A model generated the notes under the pieces. That model had not been told where the DNA came from. It did not search any database and saw nothing but the letters and a program-made list of their open reading frames with translations. A stretch of 32,726 nucleotides of DNA from Methanobacteriota archaeon (GTDB taxonomy: Archaea; Hydrothermarchaeota; Hydrothermarchaeia; Hydrothermarchaeales; BMS3B), in NCBI GenBank assembly GCA_013152685.1, contig JAADFX010000043.1, positions 1 through 32,726 on the forward strand, written 5' to 3'. The first letter of the stretch is position 1. The number at the start of each line of letters is the position of its first letter. The position numbers were made by a program, and so were the translations under genes. Of the stretch, positions 10,899 to 19,390 are shown in pieces.

Positions 10899-11336
10899 AT
10901 GGGACTGAAGGACCTTTTTTCAAAGCTCCAGCTTCAGGGGAGCGGTACCCGGCGTGTTCACACAAACATAGAGGATTATGTGGAGATTGAGATTCAGGAG
11001 GGCGTGCCTGAGGAGAGGGGTAACTCCGGGAAGTATGTTAAGGTCTGCAAGCTCAGCGGCTTCGCCGATGTGGACATCTCCGCAAGGGAGCTGAGCAACG
11101 GCAACGTCGTGATTCTGGACATCAAGCCCCTCGCCGAGAGGAGCATGAATGAGCTGAAGCATGCGGTGGACGAGATGAAGGAGATAGTCTCCAGCATGGG
11201 AGGGGACATCGCAGGGCTGAGCGAGTATCTGCTGATTCTCACCCCGCCGTACATGAAGATAGAGCGCAGCGTGGAGGCAAGGGCCACGGACTTTGAAGAG
11301 GCGATGGAGAGGGTGAGGAAGAGGGTTGCAAAGTAA
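10899..11336 (+). CDS. sepF: Cell division protein SepF
   Basis: MGLKDLFSKLQL...KYVKVCKLSGFADVDISARELSNGNVVILDIKPLAERSMNELKHAVDEMKEIVSSMGGDIAGLSEYLLILTPPYMKIER; TATA boxes and GAGGAGAT SD upstream. Confidence 0.93.
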   Translation: MGLKDLFSKLQLQGSGTRRVHTNIEDYVEIEIQEGVPEERGNSGKYVKVCKLSGFADVDISARELSNGNVVILDIKPLAERSMNELKHAVDEMKEIVSSMGGDIAGLSEYLLILTPPYMKIERSVEARATDFEEAMERVRKRVAK

Positions 11337-11880
11337 GGTGGTGCTTAAGACCCACTGCCCCGCCTGTGGCCAGGAGGGGGCGAAGCTGGAGTTTTTGCAG
11401 ACGCGGATTCCCTACTTTGGGGAGGTGATGGAGAGCGTGCTCCTCTGCGGGGGCTGCGGCTACCGCAACGTGGACGTAATGGTGCTGGAGCAGAGGGAGC
11501 CGGCGAGGTACACCCTGGTTATAGACAGCGCCGAGGACATGTACATCAGGGTGATACGCTCCAGCAGCGCGAGCATAGCCGTGCCGGAGCTGGGGGTGGA
11601 GGTCACACCGGGAAGCGAGGCGGAGGGCTTTGTCTCGAATGTGGAGGGCGTGCTTCTGCGCATCGCCGAGGCGGTGCGAACAGCACAGCGCTGGGCGGAG
11701 AGCGAGAGCGCGAGGGAGCGCGCCTCGGAGCTTCTGGCGCAGATAGAGGAGATCAGAGCTGGCAAAAGGAGGGCGACGCTGATAATCACCGACCCCACCG
11801 GGAACAGCGCAATAGTTTCCGGGAAGGCGAAGAAGGAGGTGCTCCATGAAAATAGCGCCGGCGAGCAGGAGCGTAGCTAG
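11326..11880 (+). CDS. ZPR1 zinc-finger domain protein
   Basis: KTHCPACGQEGAKLEFLQTRIPYFGEVMESVLLCGGCGYRNVDVMVLEQREPARYTLVI: ZPR1 signature. Confidence 0.9.
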   Translation: MQSKVVLKTHCPACGQEGAKLEFLQTRIPYFGEVMESVLLCGGCGYRNVDVMVLEQREPARYTLVIDSAEDMYIRVIRSSSASIAVPELGVEVTPGSEAEGFVSNVEGVLLRIAEAVRTAQRWAESESARERASELLAQIEEIRAGKRRATLIITDPTGNSAIVSGKAKKEVLHENSAGEQERS

Positions 11881-12343
11881 AGCTGTTGAGCGGGGCGTCG
11901 CAGAGTACGGGGCCAGCCTTCGGGCTCTGCTCCGCGGCAGGGTGCTGCTGGTGGCGAGCAACGGGAGGCGCGCTGTAAGCGTGGCTCCGCGGAAGGTGGG
12001 GCAAGTGCTCAGGAAGCTTAAGCGTGAGCCCTACTGCGCTGGCCTGGAGATAGGCGAGCTCAGGAGGGGCAGGTTCAGGCTGGGCCTGGAGGGCGCCTAC
12101 CTCATCGCCGGCAGGGCTGAGAAGTACGTCAGGGTGAACCAGAAGGGGGAACAGTTAGTTTTATATGGGAGGGATGTGTTTATAGGCTCAGTGGTGGAGC
12201 AGGGCGAGCTGAATAAGGGAGACCCCTGCCTGATACTCAATGAGCGTGGTGAGGCCCTCGCAATAGGCCGCGTGGAAGGAGAAGGCGAGGTTTTTGTCGC
12301 TAACCTTAGGGACAGAGGCATGTACCTGAGGAAAGGAGAGTAG
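11846..12343 (+). CDS. NIP7-like protein with C-terminal PUA domain
   Basis: PYCAGLEIGELRRGRFRLGLEGAYLIAGRAEKYVRVNQKGEQLVLYGRDVFIGSVVE...VFVANLRDRGMYLRKGE; overlaps ZPR1 gene by 35 bp. Confidence 0.82.
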   Translation: MKIAPASRSVARAVERGVAEYGASLRALLRGRVLLVASNGRRAVSVAPRKVGQVLRKLKREPYCAGLEIGELRRGRFRLGLEGAYLIAGRAEKYVRVNQKGEQLVLYGRDVFIGSVVEQGELNKGDPCLILNERGEALAIGRVEGEGEVFVANLRDRGMYLRKGE

Positions 12344-12347
12344 GAAG

Positions 12348-13109
12348 ATGGTACTGGAGAAGGGTGATTTTGTAAAGATAAACTACACGGGAAGGATAAA
12401 GGACGGAGAGGTCTTCGACACCACCATCGAGGAGGTGGCAAAGCAGCACGGCATCTACGACCCGCGCATGAGGTTTAAGGCCCAGGCGATTGTGATAGGC
12501 GCCGGGCACGTGATACCCGGCCTGGACGAGGCGCTTGTCGGGATGGAGGTCGGGGAGAAGCGGGTGGTGGAGATCCCGCCGGAGAAGGGCTTCGGCCTGC
12601 GCGACCCCTCCAAGGTTAAGGTGGTGCCCATGCGGGAGTTCAGGAAGCAGGGGCTCAGGCCCTACCCGGGGATGCGCATTGAAGTCGAGGGCAAGGTGGG
12701 CAGAGTGCAGAGCGTCTCCGGCGGGCGCGTGCTGGTGGACTTCAACTCAGAGCTGGCGGGCAAGACCCTGGTGTACGAGGTGAACGTGGAGGAGAAGATA
12801 AACAAGCTGGAGGAGAAGATACGCCTTCTCCTGGAGAGGCACTTCCCCTACGCCGACCCGAATGAGCACGAGATCCGCTGCGAGGACGGCAGGGCGATTA
12901 TTACGCTGAGCGATGCTGTGAAGCTGCGCAGCGACGCCTTCATCGCCAAGCACCTGGTGGCGAGGGAGGTCTTCGAGTACCTGGAGGGCATAGAGGAGGT
13001 GGAGTTCCAGGAGGTCTACAGGAAGCCTGAGGAGAAGAAGGAGGAGGCCGGGGAAGAGGAGAAGAAGCAGAAGGGGAGGGCAAAGCGGAAGCGCGGAAGG
13101 AAGAAGTAG
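12348..13109 (+). CDS. FKBP-type peptidyl-prolyl isomerase (archaeal long type) with Lys/Glu-rich tail
   Basis: MVLEKGDFVKINYTGRIKDGEVFDTT...VIGAGHVIPGLDEALVGMEVGEKRVVEIPPEKGFGLRDPSKVKVVP; C-terminal KRKRGRKK. Confidence 0.94.
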   Translation: MVLEKGDFVKINYTGRIKDGEVFDTTIEEVAKQHGIYDPRMRFKAQAIVIGAGHVIPGLDEALVGMEVGEKRVVEIPPEKGFGLRDPSKVKVVPMREFRKQGLRPYPGMRIEVEGKVGRVQSVSGGRVLVDFNSELAGKTLVYEVNVEEKINKLEEKIRLLLERHFPYADPNEHEIRCEDGRAIITLSDAVKLRSDAFIAKHLVAREVFEYLEGIEEVEFQEVYRKPEEKKEEAGEEEKKQKGRAKRKRGRKK

Positions 13110-13137
13110 CGGGCCGGAGACCTCTGAGGTGAGCCTT

Positions 13138-13212
13138 TTTCTGCCCGCCGGCGGGGCGGGAGGGTGCCGGTGCCCGCCTTTCCCGGCTTTTCCCGGGCAC
13201 CGCCGGCAGAAA
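13138..13212 (+). other. GC-rich nested inverted repeats (possible structured RNA or terminator region)
   Basis: Outer arms TTTCTGCC (13138-13145)/GGCAGAAA (13205-13212); inner arms GGTGCCCG (13169-13176)/CGGGCACC (13194-13201). Confidence 0.5.
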
Positions 13213-13260
13213 GCATAAATATATGGGGGGCGAGTTAATAAAAGCCGCAGGGTGGTGAGC

Positions 13261-13449
13261 ATGGGCGTATCCGCCAACCCCGTGACGATAACCTGGGTCG
13301 TCGGAATAGGACTGGCTGCGATTATAGCCAGCGTCCTGCTGCTCAACAGGCGCACCAGCAGGTGGAGCGACAATCAGATCTTCTTCACCTCGATAATCAC
13401 CAGCTTCAGCCTGGTGCTTCTTGCTCTCAAAATCACAGGGAGGCTCTAG
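13261..13449 (+). CDS. Small membrane protein (62 aa, two predicted hydrophobic segments)
   Basis: MGVSANPVTITWVVGIGLAAIIASVLLLNRRTSRWSDNQIFFTSIITSFSLVLLALKITGRL; stop lies 3 nt before the TTG start of the PiT gene; TATA-like cataaatata upstream. Confidence 0.7.
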   Translation: MGVSANPVTITWVVGIGLAAIIASVLLLNRRTSRWSDNQIFFTSIITSFSLVLLALKITGRL

Positions 13450-13452
13450 GGC

Positions 13453-14487
13453 TTGGAGCTTGTGCTTACGCCCTTCCTGATAGCCGCGCTGCTCGCCGGG
13501 CTCTACATGGCCTGGAACATCGGCGCCAACGATGTGGCCAACGCCATGGGCACGAGCGTGGGCTCCCGCGCCATAACCTACAGGCAGGCAATACTTATAG
13601 CCGCGGTCTTCGAGTTCAGCGGTGCCGTAATCTTCGGGAAGCAGGTGACCGAGACTATACGCAAGGGCATTGTTGACCCGGGCAGCATAACCTCCCCCGA
13701 GGTGCTCGCTCTTGGTGCCTTCTCGGCGCTGCTGGCAGCCGGGATATGGCTGACCATCGCCACCTGGGCGAAGCTTCCGGTATCTACAACCCACAGCATA
13801 GTGGGCGCAATGGCGGGCTTCGGCATAGCCGCACAGGGCATAGGCGTGGTGAACTGGGGGAAGATGAGCAAGATAGTCGCCAGCTGGGTGGTGTCGCCGA
13901 TAGCGGGCGCCCTGGTCGCCTTCCTGCTCTTCACCGCCATGCGCCACTTCCTGCTCAGGCGCGTGGAGGACAGGCAGCGCGTTGAGAGGATCTTTGGCAA
14001 GTTTCAGATAGCCACTGCCTGCTTCGTTGCCTTTGCCCACGGCAGCAACGACGTGGCAAACGCCGTGGGCCCGCTGGCGGCGGTGATCACCTTCTCCCAG
14101 GGTGCTGAGGCGGAGGTGGCGTCCCAGCTTCCGGTGCCCAAGTGGCTGCTCGCCTTCGGCGGCTTCGGAATAGTGCTTGGCTTGGCCACCTGGGGGTACA
14201 GGGTGATGGGCACCATAGGGGAGAAGGTCACCCAGATAACGCCGACGCGGGGCTTTACAGCCGAGTTCAGCGCTGCAAGCGTTGTTCTCGCAAATTCGCA
14301 GATAGGCATGCCGATTTCCACGACACACACGCTGGTGGGCAGCGTAATCGGCGTGGGGCTTGCTCGCGGAATAAAGGCATTAAATTTAAAAATAATCAGG
14401 GATATAATTTTATCCTGGCTGGCGACAGTGCCCTTCGCCGCAATCGTTGCGGCGATTACCTTTAAGGTGTTGGTGTACCTGAGGTGA
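13453..14487 (+). CDS. Inorganic phosphate transporter, PiT family
   Basis: MAWNIGANDVANAMGTSVGSRAITYRQAILIAAVFEFSGA and the repeat AHGSNDVANAVGPLAA; paired GANDVAN/GSNDVAN motifs. Confidence 0.95.
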   Translation: MELVLTPFLIAALLAGLYMAWNIGANDVANAMGTSVGSRAITYRQAILIAAVFEFSGAVIFGKQVTETIRKGIVDPGSITSPEVLALGAFSALLAAGIWLTIATWAKLPVSTTHSIVGAMAGFGIAAQGIGVVNWGKMSKIVASWVVSPIAGALVAFLLFTAMRHFLLRRVEDRQRVERIFGKFQIATACFVAFAHGSNDVANAVGPLAAVITFSQGAEAEVASQLPVPKWLLAFGGFGIVLGLATWGYRVMGTIGEKVTQITPTRGFTAEFSAASVVLANSQIGMPISTTHTLVGSVIGVGLARGIKALNLKIIRDIILSWLATVPFAAIVAAITFKVLVYLR

Positions 14488-15164
14488 CGCAGTTGAGGAG
14501 TGTTCTGGGAATGTTTGCACCCTCGCCCTTTGAACCGCTGGAGGAGCACGTGAAGCTGGTGAGGCAGTGCTCCGACCTCTTCCGTGAGATGGTTGTGGCC
14601 TACCTGGACAAGGACTTTGAGACCAGCGACAGGCTTGCGCTCCGCATCTCGGAGCTGGAGCACGAGGCAGACAAGATTAAGAACCACATCAGGGAGCACC
14701 TCCCCAGGAGCATCTTCATGCCCGTGGACAGGGGGGACTTCCTGAACTACCTGCGGGAGCAGGACCAGGTGGCGGACCGCCTGGAGGAGGTGGCGCTGAC
14801 GATGAGCCTGCGCAGGACGGAGATCCCCGAGGAGCTGCGCGACGACTTTCTCGACCTGGCAAAGAAGGTGTGCGATGTGGTTGACCTGGTGCCCCTCGCG
14901 GTGAGGAGCATGATTGAGCTTCTCGAGTCCACCTTCAGGAAGAAGGACAGCAAGGTCAACCTCTACATAAACCTGCTCAACGAGAAGGAGCAGCTCACCG
15001 ACGACCTGGATTTGAAGATAAGGAAGCGGATCTTCGACATAGAGGATAAGCTCACCCACGGTGAGCTCTTCCACCTCATGCGCGTGGTTAAGCTCCTGGC
15101 AAGGGTGGCGGACCACGCGGAGAACTGCGGCGACCGCATGCGGGTTATGGTGGCAAGGCTGTAG
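14484..15164 (+). CDS. DUF47/PhoU-like putative phosphate transport regulator (PiT accessory)
   Basis: FAPSPFEPLEEHVKLVRQCSDLFREMVVAYLDKDFE...ISELEHEADKIKNHIREHLPRSIFMPVDRGDFLNYLREQDQVADRLEE; 4-bp overlap with PiT gene. Confidence 0.92.
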   Translation: MTQLRSVLGMFAPSPFEPLEEHVKLVRQCSDLFREMVVAYLDKDFETSDRLALRISELEHEADKIKNHIREHLPRSIFMPVDRGDFLNYLREQDQVADRLEEVALTMSLRRTEIPEELRDDFLDLAKKVCDVVDLVPLAVRSMIELLESTFRKKDSKVNLYINLLNEKEQLTDDLDLKIRKRIFDIEDKLTHGELFHLMRVVKLLARVADHAENCGDRMRVMVARL

Positions 15165-15467
15165 GTGATGGAAATGATGGAGCCGAAGACGGAGATAATA
15201 ATGGTGGGGCACATCCTGGAGAAGAACATCATCTTCGAGATGTACGAGAGGATAAAGGACATACCCGTGGATGTGAGGCACTGCGAAATCTCCTTCACCA
15301 CCCTGAAGGAGGGGATAGAGGAGCGGAAGCCCTCCACCATGAGGTGCTACCTGGTGGGCCCTGCGGAGGAGCGCAGGAAGGCGATAGAGGAGATTAAGAA
15401 GATAGCCGAGAAGTACGACTGCGGGATAGAGACCATAGACTACGAGGAGATGTGGAGGAGGCGCTGA
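15165..15467 (+). CDS. Conserved-looking small protein of unknown function, last gene of the PiT operon
   Basis: 100 aa; immediately follows the PhoU-like gene; TEIIMVGHILEKNIIFEMYERIKDIPVDVRHCEISF.... Confidence 0.65.
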   Translation: MMEMMEPKTEIIMVGHILEKNIIFEMYERIKDIPVDVRHCEISFTTLKEGIEERKPSTMRCYLVGPAEERRKAIEEIKKIAEKYDCGIETIDYEEMWRRR

Positions 15468-15484
15468 GGTCGGGATGTAGAGGC

Positions 15485-16234
15485 TCACGGCAGGGGCAGG
15501 GTGTCTATCGCGGCGAAGGCGAAGCCGTGCCTCCTTGCGGCTTCCAGTATCTCCTCCCTGTGCCTGACGCCCATCTCCAGCTCCTCCTCGGGGAGCTGAA
15601 CCCTGAGCAGCGAGTCGTGCACCCTCGCCTTTACCGCCGAGAAGCCTAGGCGGCGCACATCCCTCTCAAAGCCGCGCACCCTCTCAATGACCTCCCTCCT
15701 TATCCAGGTCTCGGCGGGGATTCTGGTGGCCATGCAGCTCTCCCGCCTGGGTACGGGCAGCCCCATCTCCCGGGCGTACCTTCCTATCTCCTCCCTGCTC
15801 AGCCCGGCGTCTATGAGGGGCGTCTCCACCCCCTCCTCGTACACCGCCACCATTGCAGCCCTGTAGTCCTGGAGGTCGTCTTGGTCGCTGGCGTCGAGCA
15901 CAGTGGCATAGCCCTCCTCCGCGGCGAAGCGCCTGAGCGCCGAGATCATCGCCTTCTTGCACAGGTAGCACCTCTCGGGCGTGTTTTCTATGAAGTACTT
16001 CTCGCCCAGCAGGTCCACCTCAACGAATCTGTGCTCCACGCCGAGCCTGCGGGCCGTCTCCGAGATGGCATCCCTGTCGGGGAGCATCCCGTGGTCCACA
16101 GTCACCGCCACAAAGCGCCGCCCCGCCTCCTTCAGCATGTGGGCGAGGAACACGCTCCCCAGCCCCCCGGAGAACCCCAGTACGGCGCTGTCCACATCCC
16201 TGAGCCTGGCTCTTAGCTCTCTGAGGCTGTCCAT
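15485..16234 (-). CDS. LarE-like PP-loop protein (ATP-dependent sulfur-transferase family), atypical PP-loop
   Basis: MDSLRELRARLRDVDSAVLGFSGGLGSVFLAHML...PERCYLCKKAMISAL...LDASDQDDLQDYRAAMVA...ESCMATRIPAETWIRREVIERVRGFERDVRRLGF: LarE architecture. Confidence 0.88.
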   Translation of the reverse strand: MDSLRELRARLRDVDSAVLGFSGGLGSVFLAHMLKEAGRRFVAVTVDHGMLPDRDAISETARRLGVEHRFVEVDLLGEKYFIENTPERCYLCKKAMISALRRFAAEEGYATVLDASDQDDLQDYRAAMVAVYEEGVETPLIDAGLSREEIGRYAREMGLPVPRRESCMATRIPAETWIRREVIERVRGFERDVRRLGFSAVKARVHDSLLRVQLPEEELEMGVRHREEILEAARRHGFAFAAIDTLPLP

Positions 16235-16310
16235 ATGAGGACGGGCAGCTCTAACAAAGAAAAGTTTAATTGACGGTAGGGTTGTTAAATTCAGGGTGAA
16301 GGCGTAGGAA

Positions 16311-17321
16311 ATGCGCAGGTATGCTCTGCTGCTGATACTCCTCCTTGCCGGATGCACAGGAGGCGGCGAGGAGGAACCCTACCTGGGGGAGCCCCTGGAG
16401 CAGTCCACAGGCTTTCTGGATGTTGCTGTGGTTTACCCCTACGCCTACGTGACCTCCAGCTGGGGGCTGAGCATAATAGACTTCTCTGACCTGGAGAATC
16501 CCCGCCTGGTGGGAAGCCTGCGCACGCGGGGGCAGGCGGAGGGCATAGCAGTCGCCGGGAGATACGCCTTCGTGTGCGACGGCCTGGAGGGGCTGAAGGT
16601 GGTGGACATCTCCGACCCCCGGAGCCCCAGGGTGGTGGGTGAGTTCAGGTACAGGGGCAACCTGAAGCAGGTGGAGATTGAGGGAGACCTCGCCTACGTG
16701 GCGAACTTCAACTACATAAACGGGCTCCTCGTGCTGAACATCTCCAACCTGAGCAACATAACCCTGGTAGGGAAGTTTGACCCTCCTGGCTATGAGCACG
16801 TGCGCGACCTCTTTGTGGATGAGGACTATGTTTACCTGGCCGACTTTACCGGCGGGCTGCAGATAGTGGAGAAGGATACCCTGAGGCTGGCGGCCACCTA
16901 CCAGAGCAGGGGGGTGGCATACTCCGTTGCCGTGCAGGGGGACATCGCCGTGCTGGCAGACAGCGACGCCGGGGTGGATGTGATAGACGTCTCCACCCCC
17001 GAGGAGCCCCGCAGAATTGCAAACCTCCAGACGATGGGCTATGCCATACGGGTGGGCGCTCTGGATGAGCTGGTGTTTGTCACCACGGGCACCCACGGGC
17101 TGTACATCTTCAACCTCTCGGTTCCCGAGAGGCCAAGGCTGGTGGCCAAGTTTGACACCCCCGGCAACGCCTTCGGCTTTGACATAAGCGGCAGTTACCT
17201 GTACTTGGCAGACTTTGACAACGGCCTTCTGGTGCTGGACATATCCAGCCCCGCCTCCCCCAGGCTCGTGTCCAGGTACCCGGCGCCCGTGGCAGGAGGC
17301 AATGGGGGTGGTGCCTATTAG
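16311..17321 (+). CDS. LVIVD-repeat beta-propeller lipoprotein
   Basis: Signal plus lipobox MRRYALLLILLLAGCTGGG; repeats such as GLSIIDFSDLENPRLVGSL, GLKVVDISDPRSPRVVGEF, GLLVLDISSPASPRLVSRY. Confidence 0.9.
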   Translation: MRRYALLLILLLAGCTGGGEEEPYLGEPLEQSTGFLDVAVVYPYAYVTSSWGLSIIDFSDLENPRLVGSLRTRGQAEGIAVAGRYAFVCDGLEGLKVVDISDPRSPRVVGEFRYRGNLKQVEIEGDLAYVANFNYINGLLVLNISNLSNITLVGKFDPPGYEHVRDLFVDEDYVYLADFTGGLQIVEKDTLRLAATYQSRGVAYSVAVQGDIAVLADSDAGVDVIDVSTPEEPRRIANLQTMGYAIRVGALDELVFVTTGTHGLYIFNLSVPERPRLVAKFDTPGNAFGFDISGSYLYLADFDNGLLVLDISSPASPRLVSRYPAPVAGGNGGGAY

Positions 17322-18744
17322 GAGGCTCAGCGTCGGAACAAAGGTGATGCTTCTGGTCGGATTTGTGATGATAACCCTCATCTTCGGGCTTTTCTCCTGG
17401 ATATACGTTATAAACGAGAGGCACATGGAGAGCCTGCTCAAAGAGCAGGCGAAGGGCATTGCGGACCAGGTTATCCTCGTCCGCCTGTGGAACGCCCAGA
17501 ACAAGGAGCGCATTGAGCCTGTGCTCTCTGTGCTGTCAAACAAGAAGTTCCCCTACAAGTGGAAGATGGTGTCCAAAAAGCCCATAGGCACCGAGAACCT
17601 CCCTGAGAACGCCTTCCAGAGCCGCGCAATTGATGCGTTCCACGAGGACCCCCAGGACGTCTACAGGATATACGAGGCGAACGGGAAGAAGTACTTCGAG
17701 TACGCCGGGCCCATAATAATGGAGGAGCCGTGCCTGAGGTGCCACATAGACCAGGGGTACCGCCCCGGGGATGTGCACGGCGCAATAGTGGTGACCATAC
17801 CCATGGACGAGGCGATGGCGAACCTCCAGGAGACGAAGCTGAGCCTGCTATACACCGCCCTCATCCTCCTGGTGAGCATAATGCTGCTGCTCTACTTCAT
17901 ACTCAAGGGCACTATCATCATGCCCATAAGCATTCTCAAGGAGGCGCTGAGCAGGGTGGGAAAGGGAGACTACAGCGTTGCCATAGAGATAAGGCGCAAC
18001 GATGAAATAGGCGACCTCGCCCAGAGCTTCAACAGGATGGTGCGCGACCTCCGGAACAAGGAGAGGCAGATTATCAGGAGCGAGAAGCTCGCCACCGTTG
18101 GGAAGCTCGCCGCCGGTGTGGCCCACGAGATAAACAACCCCCTGGGCAACATCTCCCTCTACGCCCAGATGCTGTCCCAGAAAATAAAGAACGAGGAGGC
18201 GCGGAGAAAACTCAAAATCATAGAAGAGCAGGCAACACAGGCGGCGAGGATAGTTAAAAGTCTTCTGGAGTTCTCCAGGCAGATGGAGCCCAAATTCAGA
18301 AGGGTGGATTTAAACGAGGTGGTTAATAAGACTCTGGAGATACTCCAGCCTCAGATATCTATAAATAATATAAAGGTGATAAAAAATCTGGACAGGAACC
18401 TCCCACAGGTAAAGGCAGACCCCGCCCAGATACAGCAGGTGCTGGTGAACATAATAAACAACGCGATAGAGGCGATGGCCGGAGGAGGTACGCTGATAGT
18501 GGAGACGAGACAGAGGGACGATGAGGTGGAGGTGAGCATAACGGACACCGGTGAGGGCATCCCCGAGGAGAACCTACACAGGATCTTCGACCCCTTCTTC
18601 TCCACTAAGGGCGTCGGAAAGGGCACCGGCCTGGGGCTGAGCGTGAGCTACGGGATAGTGGAGCGCCACGGCGGCAGGATTGAGGTTGAGAGTGAGGTGG
18701 GCGTGGGAAGCACCTTCAGGGTAATACTTCCACTGGGTGATTGA
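17302..18744 (+). CDS. Sensor histidine kinase with Tll0287/DUF3365-like CxxCH sensor domain, HAMP, HisKA and HATPase_c
   Basis: Two TM segments; EEPCLRCHIDQGYRPGDVHGAIVVTIPMDEA; HAMP-like region; LAAGVAHEINNPLGNISLYAQ H-box; NIINNAIEAM, DTGEGIPEENL, GKGTGLGLSVSYGIVERHGG. Confidence 0.93.
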   Translation: MGVVPIRRLSVGTKVMLLVGFVMITLIFGLFSWIYVINERHMESLLKEQAKGIADQVILVRLWNAQNKERIEPVLSVLSNKKFPYKWKMVSKKPIGTENLPENAFQSRAIDAFHEDPQDVYRIYEANGKKYFEYAGPIIMEEPCLRCHIDQGYRPGDVHGAIVVTIPMDEAMANLQETKLSLLYTALILLVSIMLLLYFILKGTIIMPISILKEALSRVGKGDYSVAIEIRRNDEIGDLAQSFNRMVRDLRNKERQIIRSEKLATVGKLAAGVAHEINNPLGNISLYAQMLSQKIKNEEARRKLKIIEEQATQAARIVKSLLEFSRQMEPKFRRVDLNEVVNKTLEILQPQISINNIKVIKNLDRNLPQVKADPAQIQQVLVNIINNAIEAMAGGGTLIVETRQRDDEVEVSITDTGEGIPEENLHRIFDPFFSTKGVGKGTGLGLSVSYGIVERHGGRIEVESEVGVGSTFRVILPLGD

Positions 18745-18745
18745 G

Positions 18746-19390
18746 ATGGCGAGGATATTGATAGCGGAGGACGATGAGGGTCTTCGCACGGGCCTGGAGG
18801 AGATGCTGCGGGAGGAGGGGTACGAGGTTGAGAGCGTGGAGAACGGCGAGGAGGCGCTGGAGAAGATAAAGAATGAGGACTTCGATGTGCTGCTGACAGA
18901 CCTGGTCATGCCGAAAATGAGCGGAATGGAGCTGCTGGCAGAGGTCAAGCGGGTGAAGCCGGAGGTCAAGGTGATAATCATCACAGCCTTCGCCACGATA
19001 GACAGCGCCGTGGAGGCGATAAAGAAGGGCGCGAGCGACTACATTGAGAAGCCCTTCAAGATAAATGAGGTGCAGAACACCATCAGGCGCGTGCTGGAGG
19101 AGGCGAAGTTTGAGAGGCGCAGCAGCAGCCTCACGGGCAAGATATCCGACGAGATTATAAAGGCGCTCTCCAACCCGATAAGGCGGCAGAGCCTGGAGTA
19201 CCTGTACTCCAGGGGGAAGGTGAGGTTCAGGGACATCCGCGACCACCTGGGAATAGAGGACCCGGCAAAGCTCAGCTTCCACCTCAAGATACTGAAGCAG
19301 GCGGGGCTGGTGGACCAGGACCAGGAGCGCAAGTACTTCCTGACCAGCGTGGGGAGGGAGACCCTGGAGGTGCTGGGTAAGGCGTCATGA
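18746..19390 (+). CDS. Response regulator: receiver domain plus ArsR-like winged HTH
   Basis: MARILIAEDDEGLRTGLEEML...DVLLTDLVMPKMSGMELL...VIIITAFATIDSAVEAIKKGASDYIEKPF then IIKALSNPIRRQSLEYLYSRGKVRFRDIRDHLGIEDPAKLSFHLKILKQAGLV. Confidence 0.92.
   Translation: MARILIAEDDEGLRTGLEEMLREEGYEVESVENGEEALEKIKNEDFDVLLTDLVMPKMSGMELLAEVKRVKPEVKVIIITAFATIDSAVEAIKKGASDYIEKPFKINEVQNTIRRVLEEAKFERRSSSLTGKISDEIIKALSNPIRRQSLEYLYSRGKVRFRDIRDHLGIEDPAKLSFHLKILKQAGLVDQDQERKYFLTSVGRETLEVLGKAS

Noticed and set aside
12940-14328. Minus-strand ORF of 462 aa
   Set aside because: Antisense to FKBP and PiT genes; no recognisable domain, composition typical of a shadow ORF.
16311-17321. Internal repeats in the LVIVD gene as a tandem DNA repeat
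   Set aside because: Repeats are at protein level (beta-propeller blades), divergent in DNA, so not a nucleotide repeat element.
16266-17543. Minus-strand ORF of 425 aa opposite the LVIVD lipoprotein
   Set aside because: Repetitive appearance mirrors the LVIVD repeats on the coding strand; no independent signal.
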